64,000 bases of DNA. It comes from Anaerophaga thermohalophila DSM 12881 (GTDB taxonomy: Bacteria > Bacteroidota > Bacteroidia > Bacteroidales > Marinilabiliaceae). Shown here in pieces: positions 1 through 9,046 of this stretch. The DNA is taken from the NCBI RefSeq assembly GCF_000191885.1, contig NZ_AEWI01000013.1, positions 62,001 through 126,000 on the forward strand. Reading direction: 5' to 3'. Below the pieces are notes generated by a model that saw only the letters and a program-made list of their open reading frames with translations, was not told the DNA's origin and did no database searches. The translations under genes and the position numbers were made by a program. Each line of letters begins with the position of its first letter. Position 1 is the first letter of the stretch.

Positions 1-1956
1 ACTGTCGTCCAACTCAAAAATTTTATTCAGCCCGGGTTTTCTCATGTCGAATCCAAGCAGGATGGTCTTTTTCCCGGAATAAGCAAAAACTCCGGCCAGA
101 TTAAGTGCACAAAAAGTTTTTCCTTCGCCCGGCATGGAGCTGGAAACCGCGATAACAGGAGTTTTGGTTTCGGCCGTCAGATATTCGAGTCTGGTCCTTA
201 CTCTCCTGAAAGTTTCGGTAATAACAGAGCGTGGATGATCGACTATAATATTCGCGATGCCTTTGTAGCTGTGCATGATATGTCCGATAACGGGTTTATT
301 GGAAAGTCGCTCGAGTTCTTCCGAGGTTGAAATTTTGTTATTCAATAATTGCCGGAGTATCAAAAAAGCCAGCGGAACAAGTATGCCTGCAAAAAGAGCT
401 TTTTGGCGATTGGCCGATTTCCGGGGGGATACAATACCTGCAAACCGGGGAGTTTCCAGAACCGAATGGTCGGAAGTGTTGGATGCTTTCTGAATCTGAG
501 CTTCAGATCTTTTCCTGAGCAAAAATGTATAAACCTCACTGTTGAGGTCAAACTGCCGTTCAATGCCCAAAAGTTTTCTTTCTTTTTCGGGAAGCTGATA
601 AAGCTGCCTGGTCACCACCATTTTTTCATTCCGAAGTCGCTGAATGGATTCCTTAATAATGTTTTTTTGGTTGATGATGGCTTCAATTAACGTGTTCCTG
701 GCTACAATGATTTGTTTATCCAGTTCCTTTTTGTAAGGGTTTGATTGTCCGTCCAGTGTAAGTCGTTCGTTGTTTAAATCGATTATTTTTGATATCTGTC
801 CGGCGATGATCGGGTTATCTATTTCGAAAACTGCAGGAGCCAGCCGTTTTTCAAGAATACTGTCTGTTGAAAAATAATCTCCCAGATAGTTGTAATAGTT
901 CAGTGTCAGATTTTTCTCTGATATTCGTGTATTAAGTTCCTGAATTTGTGTAAAAAGATGTTCTGCTTCGGAACTGATATCCTGAATCTGATGTTCGGTA
1001 CGGAATGTACTGAGCTGACTTCCTTTCCTGGCAAGGGAATCGGAGATTATTAAAAGCTGTTCTTCAATGAATCTTATGGTATTGGTTGCAATTTCATTTT
1101 TCTTTTCCAGGTTTGCATTGATAAAGGTTTCGGAAAGTTTTTTGAGAAATGCAATATTTTTTTGATGGTTCGGACCGGTCACGGACAAATTAACAATGGT
1201 ACTGTTTTCGCCGGCCTTCTGAGCCTGAAGAATACGGTAATAATTGGAAACAAGACTTTCGGGATGATTAAAAACAAAATAATATGATTTTTCCCCGGAA
1301 CTTCCCATACTTTTATTTTCTATACGCGCTGTAAGCCAGGGAGTATGAATCCATTCACCAAAATTATATACTTCACTAAAATCAATTCTACCGTTGTGTC
1401 CCGAAGTACTTTCAGTTTTATAGATCAATGTAGCGTAATTATCGGCTTTAACCGAAAGTTCAAACCTGTTTTCGTCAAGAACGGTTATATACAATGGCAC
1501 GTTGATGATTTGAGAAGCTGCCGGATCGTAGTGAACAACAAATCCCGGATTGGGATATATTTCAGTATCCTTAAGCCTTCCGGCAGCAAAATAGCTGATA
1601 TGAAAATCTAACTGGTCGATGGTTTTCCTGATGATATCGCGGGATGTCAGCACAGCAATCTGATTATCAAGATTTCTTTGGCCGGGCGTAAGGCCAAATC
1701 CTTCCATCATGTCTTCTTTTGCCCTGTCAGCCCCTCTTTCTTCCATCAGAATAGACATAGAAGCTTTATAGGTGGGGGTGGAATAGCGGTGAATGACAAA
1801 AACCACCCCGAAAGACAGAAGAATGGCAACGGCGAAGAGCCACCAAAACTGCAGCAGATCATACAATAGCTTTCTGTAGTCGAGCATGAACTGAGGTGAA
1901 CCTTCTGAATCGTGTCCGTGGTGGAAATTGTTTGTGCGAATCGTTGTCTTGTTCAT
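1..1956 (-). CDS. Wzc-like polysaccharide co-polymerase/tyrosine kinase, 3'-truncated by window edge
   Basis: A 652-codon frame starts at ATG 1956 and is still open at the left edge, so the C-terminus is missing. Visible in order: an N-terminal membrane helix (about residues 35-57), a Wzz-type periplasmic region, a long coiled-coil stretch (about 270-480) containing the family-typical LPEKERKLLGIERQF segment, a second membrane helix near 515, and a cytoplasmic kinase domain. The kinase shows the Walker A variant SSSMPGEGKT and then LLGFDMRKP. By family knowledge such proteins set exopolysaccharide chain length and autophosphorylate a Tyr-rich tail. The tail would lie outside the window. The gene follows the Wza-like lipoprotein gene by 31 bp on the same strand, so they form an export operon. 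It is a paralogue of the complete protein at 5599-7992, with nearly the same order of segments. Confidence 0.85.
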   Translation of the reverse strand, partial: MNKTTIRTNNFHHGHDSEGSPQFMLDYRKLLYDLLQFWWLFAVAILLSFGVVFVIHRYSTPTYKASMSILMEERGADRAKEDMMEGFGLTPGQRNLDNQIAVLTSRDIIRKTIDQLDFHISYFAAGRLKDTEIYPNPGFVVHYDPAASQIINVPLYITVLDENRFELSVKADNYATLIYKTESTSGHNGRIDFSEVYNFGEWIHTPWLTARIENKSMGSSGEKSYYFVFNHPESLVSNYYRILQAQKAGENSTIVNLSVTGPNHQKNIAFLKKLSETFINANLEKKNEIATNTIRFIEEQLLIISDSLARKGSQLSTFRTEHQIQDISSEAEHLFTQIQELNTRISEKNLTLNYYNYLGDYFSTDSILEKRLAPAVFEIDNPIIAGQISKIIDLNNERLTLDGQSNPYKKELDKQIIVARNTLIEAIINQKNIIKESIQRLRNEKMVVTRQLYQLPEKERKLLGIERQFDLNSEVYTFLLRKRSEAQIQKASNTSDHSVLETPRFAGIVSPRKSANRQKALFAGILVPLAFLILRQLLNNKISTSEELERLSNKPVIGHIMHSYKGIANIIVDHPRSVITETFRRVRTRLEYLTAETKTPVIAVSSSMPGEGKTFCALNLAGVFAYSGKKTILLGFDMRKPGLNKIFELDDS

Positions 1957-1987
1957 TAAATTGCCGCTTTTCCTTGTTTCCTTTAAG

Positions 1988-2800
1988 TTATTGAGTTATT
2001 GCTGTGATGGAAAGATAAATGGCAAGTACTGAACTGATCATACCGAATGAGAATGACTCGCCAATACCAAAACTTTTGGCCTTCATAGGTCTCACGTAAA
2101 TAAGGTCATTAGGATAAATGTAATATTCATCCGATCCTACAATATTTTTATCGGTAATGTCAACGAAAAAAGTTTTGTATCCTTCACCTTCAGGCCGGAT
2201 AATTTTAACCTGCTTTCTTTTACCGAAAGTTTTTATATCGCCGGCCAAAGCAATTGCCTCATAAATGGTGATCTGTTCTTTGCCCATTTCAATACGTCCG
2301 GGCTTACCCACTTCGCCAAGTATAACAAACGCATCATTGGCCAGTCGTATTTTTACGTGTGCATCACTGACCATGGGTTCAAGAACTTTTTCCATTCTTT
2401 CACGGGCTTGCTGCAGCGTGCATCCTCCGAGGTCAACTTTTCCGACGAAGGGAAAATCAATTTGCATACTGTCGTCGATCAGATACGTGTATAACGACTG
2501 ATTGAGTTGATTATTTCCACCTGAAGAACGGGTAGGATTAAAAAATTCCGATAGCTTTGGATTGCTTGTATTAACCTGGATATATAGCAGATCATTTGGT
2601 CGTAGAACATAACGCTCGGTAATCGTTGTAAGTTCGTTGTAAGGATTCTCATAATCCTTCCTGTCATCCTGATCCTGAAGATAGACTGTTTCTTTTTGTG
2701 GAATACAGCCGGTAGTCAGCAATACAAGCAACACCAAATACAATACAAATCGCATAAGAGGATGGTTTGGTTTTAAAGGAAAACTAAAATATTTCTGCAT
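1988..2800 (-). CDS. Wza-like polysaccharide export lipoprotein
   Basis: A 270-residue protein with a hydrophobic N-terminus ending in a lipobox (LVLLTTGC), so it is probably an outer-membrane lipoprotein. The body has the Poly_export motif region (YVLRPNDLLYIQVNTSNP, about residues 64-81) and then an SLBB-type beta-grasp region (DAFVILGEVGKPGRIEMGKEQ). A hydrophobic C-terminal helix follows (FSFGMISSVLAIYLSITAI), as in Bacteroidetes Wza homologues. By family it forms the outer-membrane channel for exopolysaccharide, working with the Wzc-like kinase encoded 31 bp downstream. The first ATG is at 2800. An internal ATG at 2755 gives a more compact signal peptide starting MRFVLYLVLL and is a plausible true start. 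It diverges from the WecA-like gene at 3032. Confidence 0.85.
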   Translation of the reverse strand: MQKYFSFPLKPNHPLMRFVLYLVLLVLLTTGCIPQKETVYLQDQDDRKDYENPYNELTTITERYVLRPNDLLYIQVNTSNPKLSEFFNPTRSSGGNNQLNQSLYTYLIDDSMQIDFPFVGKVDLGGCTLQQARERMEKVLEPMVSDAHVKIRLANDAFVILGEVGKPGRIEMGKEQITIYEAIALAGDIKTFGKRKQVKIIRPEGEGYKTFFVDITDKNIVGSDEYYIYPNDLIYVRPMKAKSFGIGESFSFGMISSVLAIYLSITAITQ

Positions 2801-3031
2801 GACATCTGAAAATCTAAGGATCTGTTCCTGCTTTCTGACGGGAAATATAAAAACAAAATACTAAAAACAAAGGTATTAACGTTGGTTATTTACTGATTTT
2901 GGATAATGACCTTCATTTTCACGGCCAAATTTATGGTTTTCTTTTAAAAATTTAAACATTCATAAATTTAAGTTTTTCAAAAGGGTTTCATAAATTTGCA
3001 GCGAATAAACTTTCTGGTTCATAACAATTCT

Positions 3032-4171
3032 ATGACCGATTATACGACAATTTTAACAATAACATGTGCTGCTCTGATGTCGTTTTTACTTGTGTTTTTG
3101 TCTGTACCGACAATACTCAGAGTGGCTTATTACAAGAATCTGTTTGACGAGCCTGGTAAGCGCCATATCCATAAAAAGAAAGTTCCCAACCTTGGTGGTT
3201 TAGGGATATTTATTGGATTTTTGTTTACCTACACGTTTTTTCTCAACTGGTTCGATTTCGATTCTGTTCCTTTTCTCATTCCTTCTTTGCTGGTAATTTT
3301 TTCAATAGGTATTAAAGATGATATTCTTGTAACAGCTCCCATGATGAAGCTTTTGGGACAAATTCTTGCCGCGTTCATTGTCGTTGGGTTTGGCGATATA
3401 CGAATTACAGATTTTCACGGATTCTTCGGCCTTCAGCCCGATTATTTTACCAGTTTGGGAGTGTCTATTTTACTCATTATTTTTATTGTAAACGGGTTTA
3501 ATCTTATTGACGGGGTTGATGGTCTGGCAGGCATCAGCGGAGTTATTTCCACGTTAAGTTTTTCCGTATGGTTTTTTCTGAATAATGATATGCATGCAAC
3601 CATTATCGGGGTTATTGTAATTGGTTCGCTGCTGGCTTTTCTGTATTACAATGTCTTTTCAAAAACGCAGAAAATATTTATGGGGGATTCAGGCTCAATG
3701 GTCATTGGTTTTATTCTTGCCGTCCTGGCCATTCGTTTTATGGAAGCCAATGCCAGTGCTGTAAGGGATAATTTAAATATACCCATGACATCGGCACCTG
3801 CTGTTGCCGTGGGCATTCTGATTGTTCCCGTCATCGACACCATTCGTGTTTTTTTTCTCAGGTTATCGCGCGGAAACTCACCTTTTGTAGCCGATAAGAA
3901 TCATATCCATCACCGGTTGCTGACATTAGGGTTCTCACACATTCAGGTAGCGCTTATTCTTGGATTGGTTAATATCCTTTTTATTGCCATTTCCTTTTTA
4001 CTGAAAGACTTTGGAATGTTGAAACTTATGGCACTGAATCTCGTATTGGGATTTGTTGTGTTCTACATTCCGGCCATTTTTATCAGGAGGAAAGCAAAAA
4101 AAAATACGCAATTTGTGATGCAGCCGCGATTAGTTGGGAAACCGGTATATTTTAACACTTGTATCCGATGA
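3032..4171 (+). CDS. WecA/MraY-family undecaprenyl-phosphate glycosyl-1-phosphate transferase
   Basis: A polytopic membrane protein of 379 residues with about ten hydrophobic segments. It carries the family signatures: KRHIHKKKVPNLGGLGIF near residue 45, the metal-binding NGFNLIDGVDGLAG near 165, FMGDSGSM near 220, and the basic loop NHIHHRLL near 300. Known role of the family: transfer of a sugar-1-phosphate from a UDP-sugar to undecaprenyl phosphate, which starts an O-antigen or exopolysaccharide unit. The frame is open from a TTG at 2996, but ATG 3032 is preferred because it begins a normal N-terminus (MTDYTTIL). The stop overlaps the next gene's ATG (ATGA), so the two are translationally coupled. 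The linkage to Wza/Wzc genes supports an exopolysaccharide role over peptidoglycan. Confidence 0.88.
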   Translation: MTDYTTILTITCAALMSFLLVFLSVPTILRVAYYKNLFDEPGKRHIHKKKVPNLGGLGIFIGFLFTYTFFLNWFDFDSVPFLIPSLLVIFSIGIKDDILVTAPMMKLLGQILAAFIVVGFGDIRITDFHGFFGLQPDYFTSLGVSILLIIFIVNGFNLIDGVDGLAGISGVISTLSFSVWFFLNNDMHATIIGVIVIGSLLAFLYYNVFSKTQKIFMGDSGSMVIGFILAVLAIRFMEANASAVRDNLNIPMTSAPAVAVGILIVPVIDTIRVFFLRLSRGNSPFVADKNHIHHRLLTLGFSHIQVALILGLVNILFIAISFLLKDFGMLKLMALNLVLGFVVFYIPAIFIRRKAKKNTQFVMQPRLVGKPVYFNTCIR

Positions 4172-4923
4172 GCAAAAAAATATCGCTGATAACAGTAACC
4201 TACCAGTCGGCCAGGACGCTAAAAGCCACCATTGACTCGGTTCGTCTTCAAAAAAATGCCGATTTTGAGTATATAGTCGTTGACGGCGGGTCTGACGATA
4301 CTACAGCGGATATCCTGGAAAACAGCTCCGACATTATTGACAAGTGGATAAGTGAACCTGACAGAGGCATTTACGATGCCATGAATAAAGGTATCAAAAT
4401 GGCCGAAGGAGAGATTATCGGGTTTATTCATGCCGATGATGTGCTGGCTACCACGGGTGTATTGAATCAGGTAAGTGAAAGATTTGATGAATCTGAATTT
4501 CATTTGCTTTACGGAGATTTGGAATATGTGAGTGCAACCGATCCACAAAAAGTGGTACGCTACTGGCGAAGCGGTTCATTCCGGCAGCAACGACTGCAAC
4601 GTGGCTGGATGCCACCCCATCCCACTGTTTACTTTAGTCGTGAACTACTCAGAAAGGTAGGATTATACAATGTTGAATACCGGATTTCGGCCGATTATGA
4701 ATGGCTTCTGAGGGCGCTCTCCGTACCATCGGTAAGAGTTGAATATTTGCCTGAAGTAATGGTTCGTATGAGATTGGGAGGTCTTAGTAACGGTGCTTTG
4801 AGAAATGTCATAGCAAAATCGAGTGAAGATCTCAGGGCTTTGCGGGAAAATAACGTGGGTGGAATACGTACTCTGTTTTTAAAGAATGCCTCGAAATTGA
4901 CGCAGTTCGTTCGACGTAACTGA
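4168..4923 (+). CDS. family 2 glycosyltransferase (WcaE-like)
   Basis: A 251-residue GT-A glycosyltransferase. It opens with ISLITVTYQSARTLKATI, then the nucleotide-binding VVDGGSDDTT, then EPDRGIYDAMNKGI, then the FIHADD metal-binding motif near residue 90. A later motif is HPTVYFSRELLRKVG. This arrangement is typical of WcaE/WcaA-like enzymes that add sugars to lipid-linked repeat units at the cytoplasmic membrane. The substrate cannot be told from sequence. ATG 4168 overlaps the stop of the preceding transferase by 4 bp. A TTG three codons upstream is less likely. It is the last gene before a 675-bp repeat-filled gap. Confidence 0.85.
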   Translation: MSKKISLITVTYQSARTLKATIDSVRLQKNADFEYIVVDGGSDDTTADILENSSDIIDKWISEPDRGIYDAMNKGIKMAEGEIIGFIHADDVLATTGVLNQVSERFDESEFHLLYGDLEYVSATDPQKVVRYWRSGSFRQQRLQRGWMPPHPTVYFSRELLRKVGLYNVEYRISADYEWLLRALSVPSVRVEYLPEVMVRMRLGGLSNGALRNVIAKSSEDLRALRENNVGGIRTLFLKNASKLTQFVRRN

Positions 4924-4929
4924 TATAAT

Positions 4930-5074
4930 GAGTGAGTGCAGTATAAAAAGCCTTTTGACCCCTAAATCCCCTAAAGGGGACTTTTTCAAACTGCTGATTT
5001 TTAGCAGTTCCCTTTAGGGGTCAGGGGTAAAAATGGTAAAAATCAGCAGTTTGAAGGCTTTTTATTCTGCACTC
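4930..5074. repeat. family C MITE-like palindromic element, copy 1
   Basis: A 145-bp element bounded by imperfect terminal inverted repeats (GAGTGCAGTATAAAAAGCC at the left; the right end reads the same on the opposite strand with mismatches). Inside are two nested palindromes, one with CCCCTAAA/TTTAGGGG arms and one with AAACTGCTGATTTTTA arms. A second copy lies at 32837-32978. It has no coding capacity. Confidence 0.75.
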
Positions 5075-5129
5075 AAAAAATTAAAACAACAACGAGTTTG
5101 GCAACAAAGATACTTTTTAGACCAGACTC
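5075..5129 (-). repeat. truncated family B element
   Basis: About 55 bp that match one end of the family B repeat (the portion with CAACAACGAGTTTGGCAACA and a GAGTC-type terminus). They are joined directly to the right end of the family C element. The rest of the B copy is absent. Confidence 0.6.
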
Positions 5130-5170
5130 ATGAGTCCCTTTCTAAAAGTCTCTTTTTTTGCCAATATCAC

Positions 5171-5525
5171 CAGTATAAAATTAATCTAAGTTATTGGTCG
5201 AATGCAACTTGTCTCGACATATCGGAACTCCTCATCTTATCATACTTTATTTGATATTAGATGATTAGAGATTAGAGATTAGATTCTTCGCTCTGCTCAG
5301 AATGACAGACTGTCTAATGTCATTCTGAGTGACTCCCCCAAAAAATTTTGGGGCACAATGCATCTATGACAGAAATGTTAATTTACCGAAAGAGATAATT
5401 ATTAACGGCTTGTTTTTTATTTTATTACAAAAATCTGTCATTGGTAGCAGGTAACGACGAAGAATCTGTACCCTGTTTTTGGTTTCTTTCTTTAATGATT
5501 AGAGGTCAGATGGTGTTAATACATG
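5171..5525 (-). repeat. decayed long-form family A element
   Basis: Starts with the family A tail (CAGTATAAAATTAATCTAAG) and continues into the long form's inner palindrome (AGATTCTTCGC..CAGAATGACA and its inverse). It ends at ..GGTGTTAATACATG, short of the usual GCTCGTTTCATC terminus. Unrelated sequence of about 120 bp (5330-5450) splits the inner palindrome. Together with the C and B pieces this explains most of the gap 4924-5598. No gene is seen there. Confidence 0.6.
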
Positions 5526-5598
5526 AACCCGGTACTTCTTCGTTTTTTTAATTTCATTTTGTTGGCTATTTTAGCAATCCAAATTAAATAATTAAAGC

Positions 5599-7992
5599 AT
5601 GGTCATGCGCTCAACAGGAGCTTCTCCCACAAGGAATTATATTCCTTCCGGTAAAACCGACGGCTTTTCCGATATTAAGAAAATTGCCCGGTTGGCCTGG
5701 CGACACTGGGTATTATTTGCCATTAGTATTCCTCTTTTCCTGGGGGCCGTCTATCTCTATCATCGATATACTTCTCCTGTTTACAAAGGTTCGGTAACCA
5801 TGCTTTTCAAAAGTGACTCGGAAAAAATGCTCGACGAGATAAACCTGATGGAAGGATTTGGACTTTCGGCCGAGGTGCGAAACATCGAAAATCAGTCTTT
5901 CATCATCCGTTCTCAAAAAACCATCAGAGAGGTGATCGACCGGCTTGATTTCAGGGTTTCCTATTTTGCCGACGGACGCTTTAAAGACACAGAATTATAT
6001 CATTCTGCTCCATTTAAGATCGAAATAGAAGAGAGCCATCCACAGATATTAAGTGTTCCTGTTTATATAAACATCCTGCCGGGAGGAAACTACAAGGTTA
6101 CCTCTGCTTCAGAAGAAGGTATACTTCACAGATTTGACCTTTCGGAAGATGTTTCCAGAGCGGTACCCTTCTCTTTCGAACAAGAGGTGAAAGCGGGGGA
6201 ACTCGTTGAACATCCTAACTTCTCGTTCCGGATTATTAATGACAATCCAAACTTTCAACCATCTGTCAAAGAGTATTTTGTTGAGTTTAAATCGCATCAG
6301 CAACTCACTGCGCAGTATCGTTCACGAGTGGCAGTGAATAATTATCGCGAGGGTTCATCTATTGTTTTTATTACCGTGACGGGTCATAATCATCATAAAA
6401 TAATCCGTTTTCTGAATGTTTTATCGGAAGTGATTGTCGAAACCAATCTAAAACGGAAGAACGATATGGCTACCCGTTCGCTCGAATTTATTCAGAAACA
6501 ATTGAAAAATGTTGAAGACACCCTGAATCAGACACAGGAACAGTTGATGGATTTCCGTAAACAAAACCGTTTTATGGTGCCGTCGGAATTTGCAAATCGT
6601 CTGGCGGATGATTTTCTCGAAAAGGAAAAAGAGATACGGTTGCTGAAACTAAGGTACGATTATCTGTCACAATTAAAAGACAGGCTGTTGAATGGCAGGA
6701 TGGAAGAGGATTATCTTCTCACCGCTTTTGCAGAAGACGAAGCAGGCCTTGTAAACCAACTGGTCGGAAAATACATGGAAATCTGGTCGGAGATGAAGGC
6801 TTTGAAAAATTCTGCCGGAACAGATAATCCTTACTATTCACAACTTAACGATGAACTGGGGGTGATTAGTGAAACCCTCCTGCAGGCAATTGACAAACTG
6901 ATGGAGACCATTGTGATACGACAAAACGAAATTCGTGAGCAAATCAGCGACTTGTCGGTCAGAATGGATCACCTTCCGGAGCTGGAAAAGAAATACCTGG
7001 AGTTGGAAAGAGCTTTTAAACTGAACGATGCTATTTATACATTTCTTCTTCAGAAAAATTCCGAAACCCAGATCGCCAAAGCATCCAATACACCTGACAA
7101 TGAAGTTCTTGATCAGGCTACCATCACAGGCATTGTTGCTCCGGATAAAAAGGGTAATTACGGAAAGGCATTTCTTTTGGCACTGATTATCCCTGCTGCT
7201 ATAATCGGTCTGCGGGAAGTACTCAATAACAGAATACGCGACCGGGAGGAAATGGAGGCAATTGCCGGCGAAATACCCTTAATGGGAACCATTGTCAGAA
7301 ATAATACGACCCACGAAAATATCATTACACAAATGCCCAATTCGTTGCTGGCAGAGTCTTTCCGGTCGCTCAGAACAAAAATTAAATTTATGTCGCCCGA
7401 CAACGACAGCCTTGTAATACTTGTTACTTCTACAAATACCGGTGAAGGAAAAACTTTTTGTGCTTTAAACCTGGCCTCTGTTTTTGCAATATCCGGTAAA
7501 AAGGTCGCTTTACTGGGGTTCGATATGCGAAAACCCCGCCTTTCTGAGATATTTGACAAACAACAGAAGGCAGGAATATCAAACTTTCTGATAGGGCAGA
7601 GCAATTTGGATGAAATAGTGTATCCTTCGGAGTTGAAAAATCTCTGGCTGGTGCCTTCGGGGGTTACCCCCCCAAATCCTTCGGAGTTGATAACCGGTGA
7701 AAAGACTAAAAAATTGTTTGAACATTTCAGAAGCCGTTTCGACGTGATTGTTGTGGATACACCACCTGTTGGATTGGTTGCCGATGCCCGCATTTTGATG
7801 CAATATGCCGATTGCCGTTTATTCATCGTCAGAGCAGGGTTGACGCATAAAGAGCATTTTGCATCAACTATTGAAGACCTGAAGAATGAAGAGATCAATC
7901 ATCTGGGACTGGTATTGAACGATGTTAATCCGTCTGACAAAAGATACGGCTATTACAACACAGGCTATTACGGACATCCGTACGACAGTTGA
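5599..7992 (+). CDS. Wzc-like polysaccharide co-polymerase/tyrosine kinase
   Basis: A complete 797-residue BY-kinase. N-terminal membrane helix near residues 40-60 (HWVLFAISIPLFLGAVYLYH), Wzz-type periplasmic domain, coiled coil about 285-470 ending LPELEKKYLELERAFKLND, second helix near 520 (AFLLALIIPAAIIGL), then a cytoplasmic kinase domain. Kinase motifs seen: TNTGEGKT (Walker A), LLGFDMRKPR (A'), VIVVDTPP (Walker B). The C-terminus is a tyrosine cluster (RYGYYNTGYYGHPYDS), the usual autophosphorylation tail. By family it regulates exopolysaccharide polymerisation and export. It closely parallels the truncated paralogue at 1-1956, so the locus either carries two systems or has a duplicated kinase. 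murB follows 30 bp downstream. Confidence 0.9.
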   Translation: MVMRSTGASPTRNYIPSGKTDGFSDIKKIARLAWRHWVLFAISIPLFLGAVYLYHRYTSPVYKGSVTMLFKSDSEKMLDEINLMEGFGLSAEVRNIENQSFIIRSQKTIREVIDRLDFRVSYFADGRFKDTELYHSAPFKIEIEESHPQILSVPVYINILPGGNYKVTSASEEGILHRFDLSEDVSRAVPFSFEQEVKAGELVEHPNFSFRIINDNPNFQPSVKEYFVEFKSHQQLTAQYRSRVAVNNYREGSSIVFITVTGHNHHKIIRFLNVLSEVIVETNLKRKNDMATRSLEFIQKQLKNVEDTLNQTQEQLMDFRKQNRFMVPSEFANRLADDFLEKEKEIRLLKLRYDYLSQLKDRLLNGRMEEDYLLTAFAEDEAGLVNQLVGKYMEIWSEMKALKNSAGTDNPYYSQLNDELGVISETLLQAIDKLMETIVIRQNEIREQISDLSVRMDHLPELEKKYLELERAFKLNDAIYTFLLQKNSETQIAKASNTPDNEVLDQATITGIVAPDKKGNYGKAFLLALIIPAAIIGLREVLNNRIRDREEMEAIAGEIPLMGTIVRNNTTHENIITQMPNSLLAESFRSLRTKIKFMSPDNDSLVILVTSTNTGEGKTFCALNLASVFAISGKKVALLGFDMRKPRLSEIFDKQQKAGISNFLIGQSNLDEIVYPSELKNLWLVPSGVTPPNPSELITGEKTKKLFEHFRSRFDVIVVDTPPVGLVADARILMQYADCRLFIVRAGLTHKEHFASTIEDLKNEEINHLGLVLNDVNPSDKRYGYYNTGYYGHPYDS

Positions 7993-8022
7993 ACCAGGAT
8001 TGTTTTAATTGACAATAATTTA

Positions 8023-9033
8023 ATGGATTATTATACCGATTATTCTCTTGAGGAATATACAACGTTCGGGGTAGCAGCTCAGGCAGCCCGGTTTTTCAGA
8101 TTTGATACCGAAGATGAATTAAAAAAATGGATTCGCGACGAAAGCCCTAATCATCCTGAGAAGCTGGTATTGGGAGGCGGCAGTAATCTGTTGTTTACCG
8201 GAAATTTTGATGGTACGGTATTATATCCTGCTTTTAAAGGAATAGAAATCACCCGGGAAGAGGGGGATTCAGTTTTGGTGCGCATGGCGGCAGGAGAAGC
8301 GTGGGATCGTTGTGTTGAATGGTGCGTGGAAAAAGGTTTGGGAGGCATCGAAAACCTCTCTTTTATTCCGGGACATGCCGGCGCTGCCGCGGTTCAGAAT
8401 ATTGGTGCTTATGGCGTCGAACTTTCCGATGTACTGGCGGAGGCACACGGGTATTATTTGGATAGCGGTGAAGCATTCAGTCTGGACTGCCGGGATTGTG
8501 ATTACGATTACCGGTACAGCATTTTTAAAGGACCGTTGAAGAACAAAGCAGTTATTACTTCTGTCGTATTGCGATTGTCGAGGGTACCACGGTTTAATTT
8601 GAGTTACGGACAGGTACAAGAGGCTGTTAAAAAACGGGGAACTATAAATCTGAGAAACATCAGAAATGCCATTATTGATATCCGGAAAGAAAAACTACCC
8701 GATCCGGCTGTCTTTGGGAATGGTGGTAGTTTTTTCAAAAATCCGGTGGTAGACAGAGCCGATTTTGAAAGGCTGAAACATGCCCATCCCGGAATTGTGG
8801 GCTATCCTTTGGAAAATAACAAAGTTAAAATTGCCGCGGGATGGCTGATTGAAAAAGCCGGATGGAAGGGGAGAAGCTCAGGAAAAGCCGCCGTGCACGA
8901 AAAACAAGCGCTTGTGCTGATAAACAAGGGGGGAGCCAGCGGAAAAGAAATTGCCCGACTGGCGTATGAAATTCAGTCCGATATCCGACAAAAATTCGGG
9001 ATAATGCTGGAACCGGAAGTGAATATCATTTGA
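8023..9033 (+). CDS. murB: UDP-N-acetylmuramate dehydrogenase MurB
   Basis: A 336-residue protein of the E. coli-type (type I) MurB family. It starts with the usual SLEEYTTFGV N-terminus. The FAD-binding motif LVLGGGSNLLF is near residue 48 and IPGHAGAAAVQNIGAYGVE near 115. The substrate-domain YRYSIFKG stretch and the C-terminal GNGGSFFKNPVV are also present. It reduces UDP-GlcNAc-enolpyruvate to UDP-MurNAc with NADPH in the cytoplasm. The length is normal. The short gap after the Wzc-like gene suggests possible co-transcription, although the functions are unrelated. It is convergent with mltG, with 13 bp between the stops. Confidence 0.95.
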   Translation: MDYYTDYSLEEYTTFGVAAQAARFFRFDTEDELKKWIRDESPNHPEKLVLGGGSNLLFTGNFDGTVLYPAFKGIEITREEGDSVLVRMAAGEAWDRCVEWCVEKGLGGIENLSFIPGHAGAAAVQNIGAYGVELSDVLAEAHGYYLDSGEAFSLDCRDCDYDYRYSIFKGPLKNKAVITSVVLRLSRVPRFNLSYGQVQEAVKKRGTINLRNIRNAIIDIRKEKLPDPAVFGNGGSFFKNPVVDRADFERLKHAHPGIVGYPLENNKVKIAAGWLIEKAGWKGRSSGKAAVHEKQALVLINKGGASGKEIARLAYEIQSDIRQKFGIMLEPEVNII

Positions 9034-9046
9034 CGTTTTTTTTTTA

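Noticed and set aside
5033-5254. 73-codon open frame on the plus strand
   Set aside because: It lies entirely within family C, B and A repeat sequence.
7158-7898. 246-codon open frame on the minus strand
   Set aside because: It is antisense to the kinase domain of the Wzc-like protein, whose motifs are all intact; the frame has no recognisable domain.
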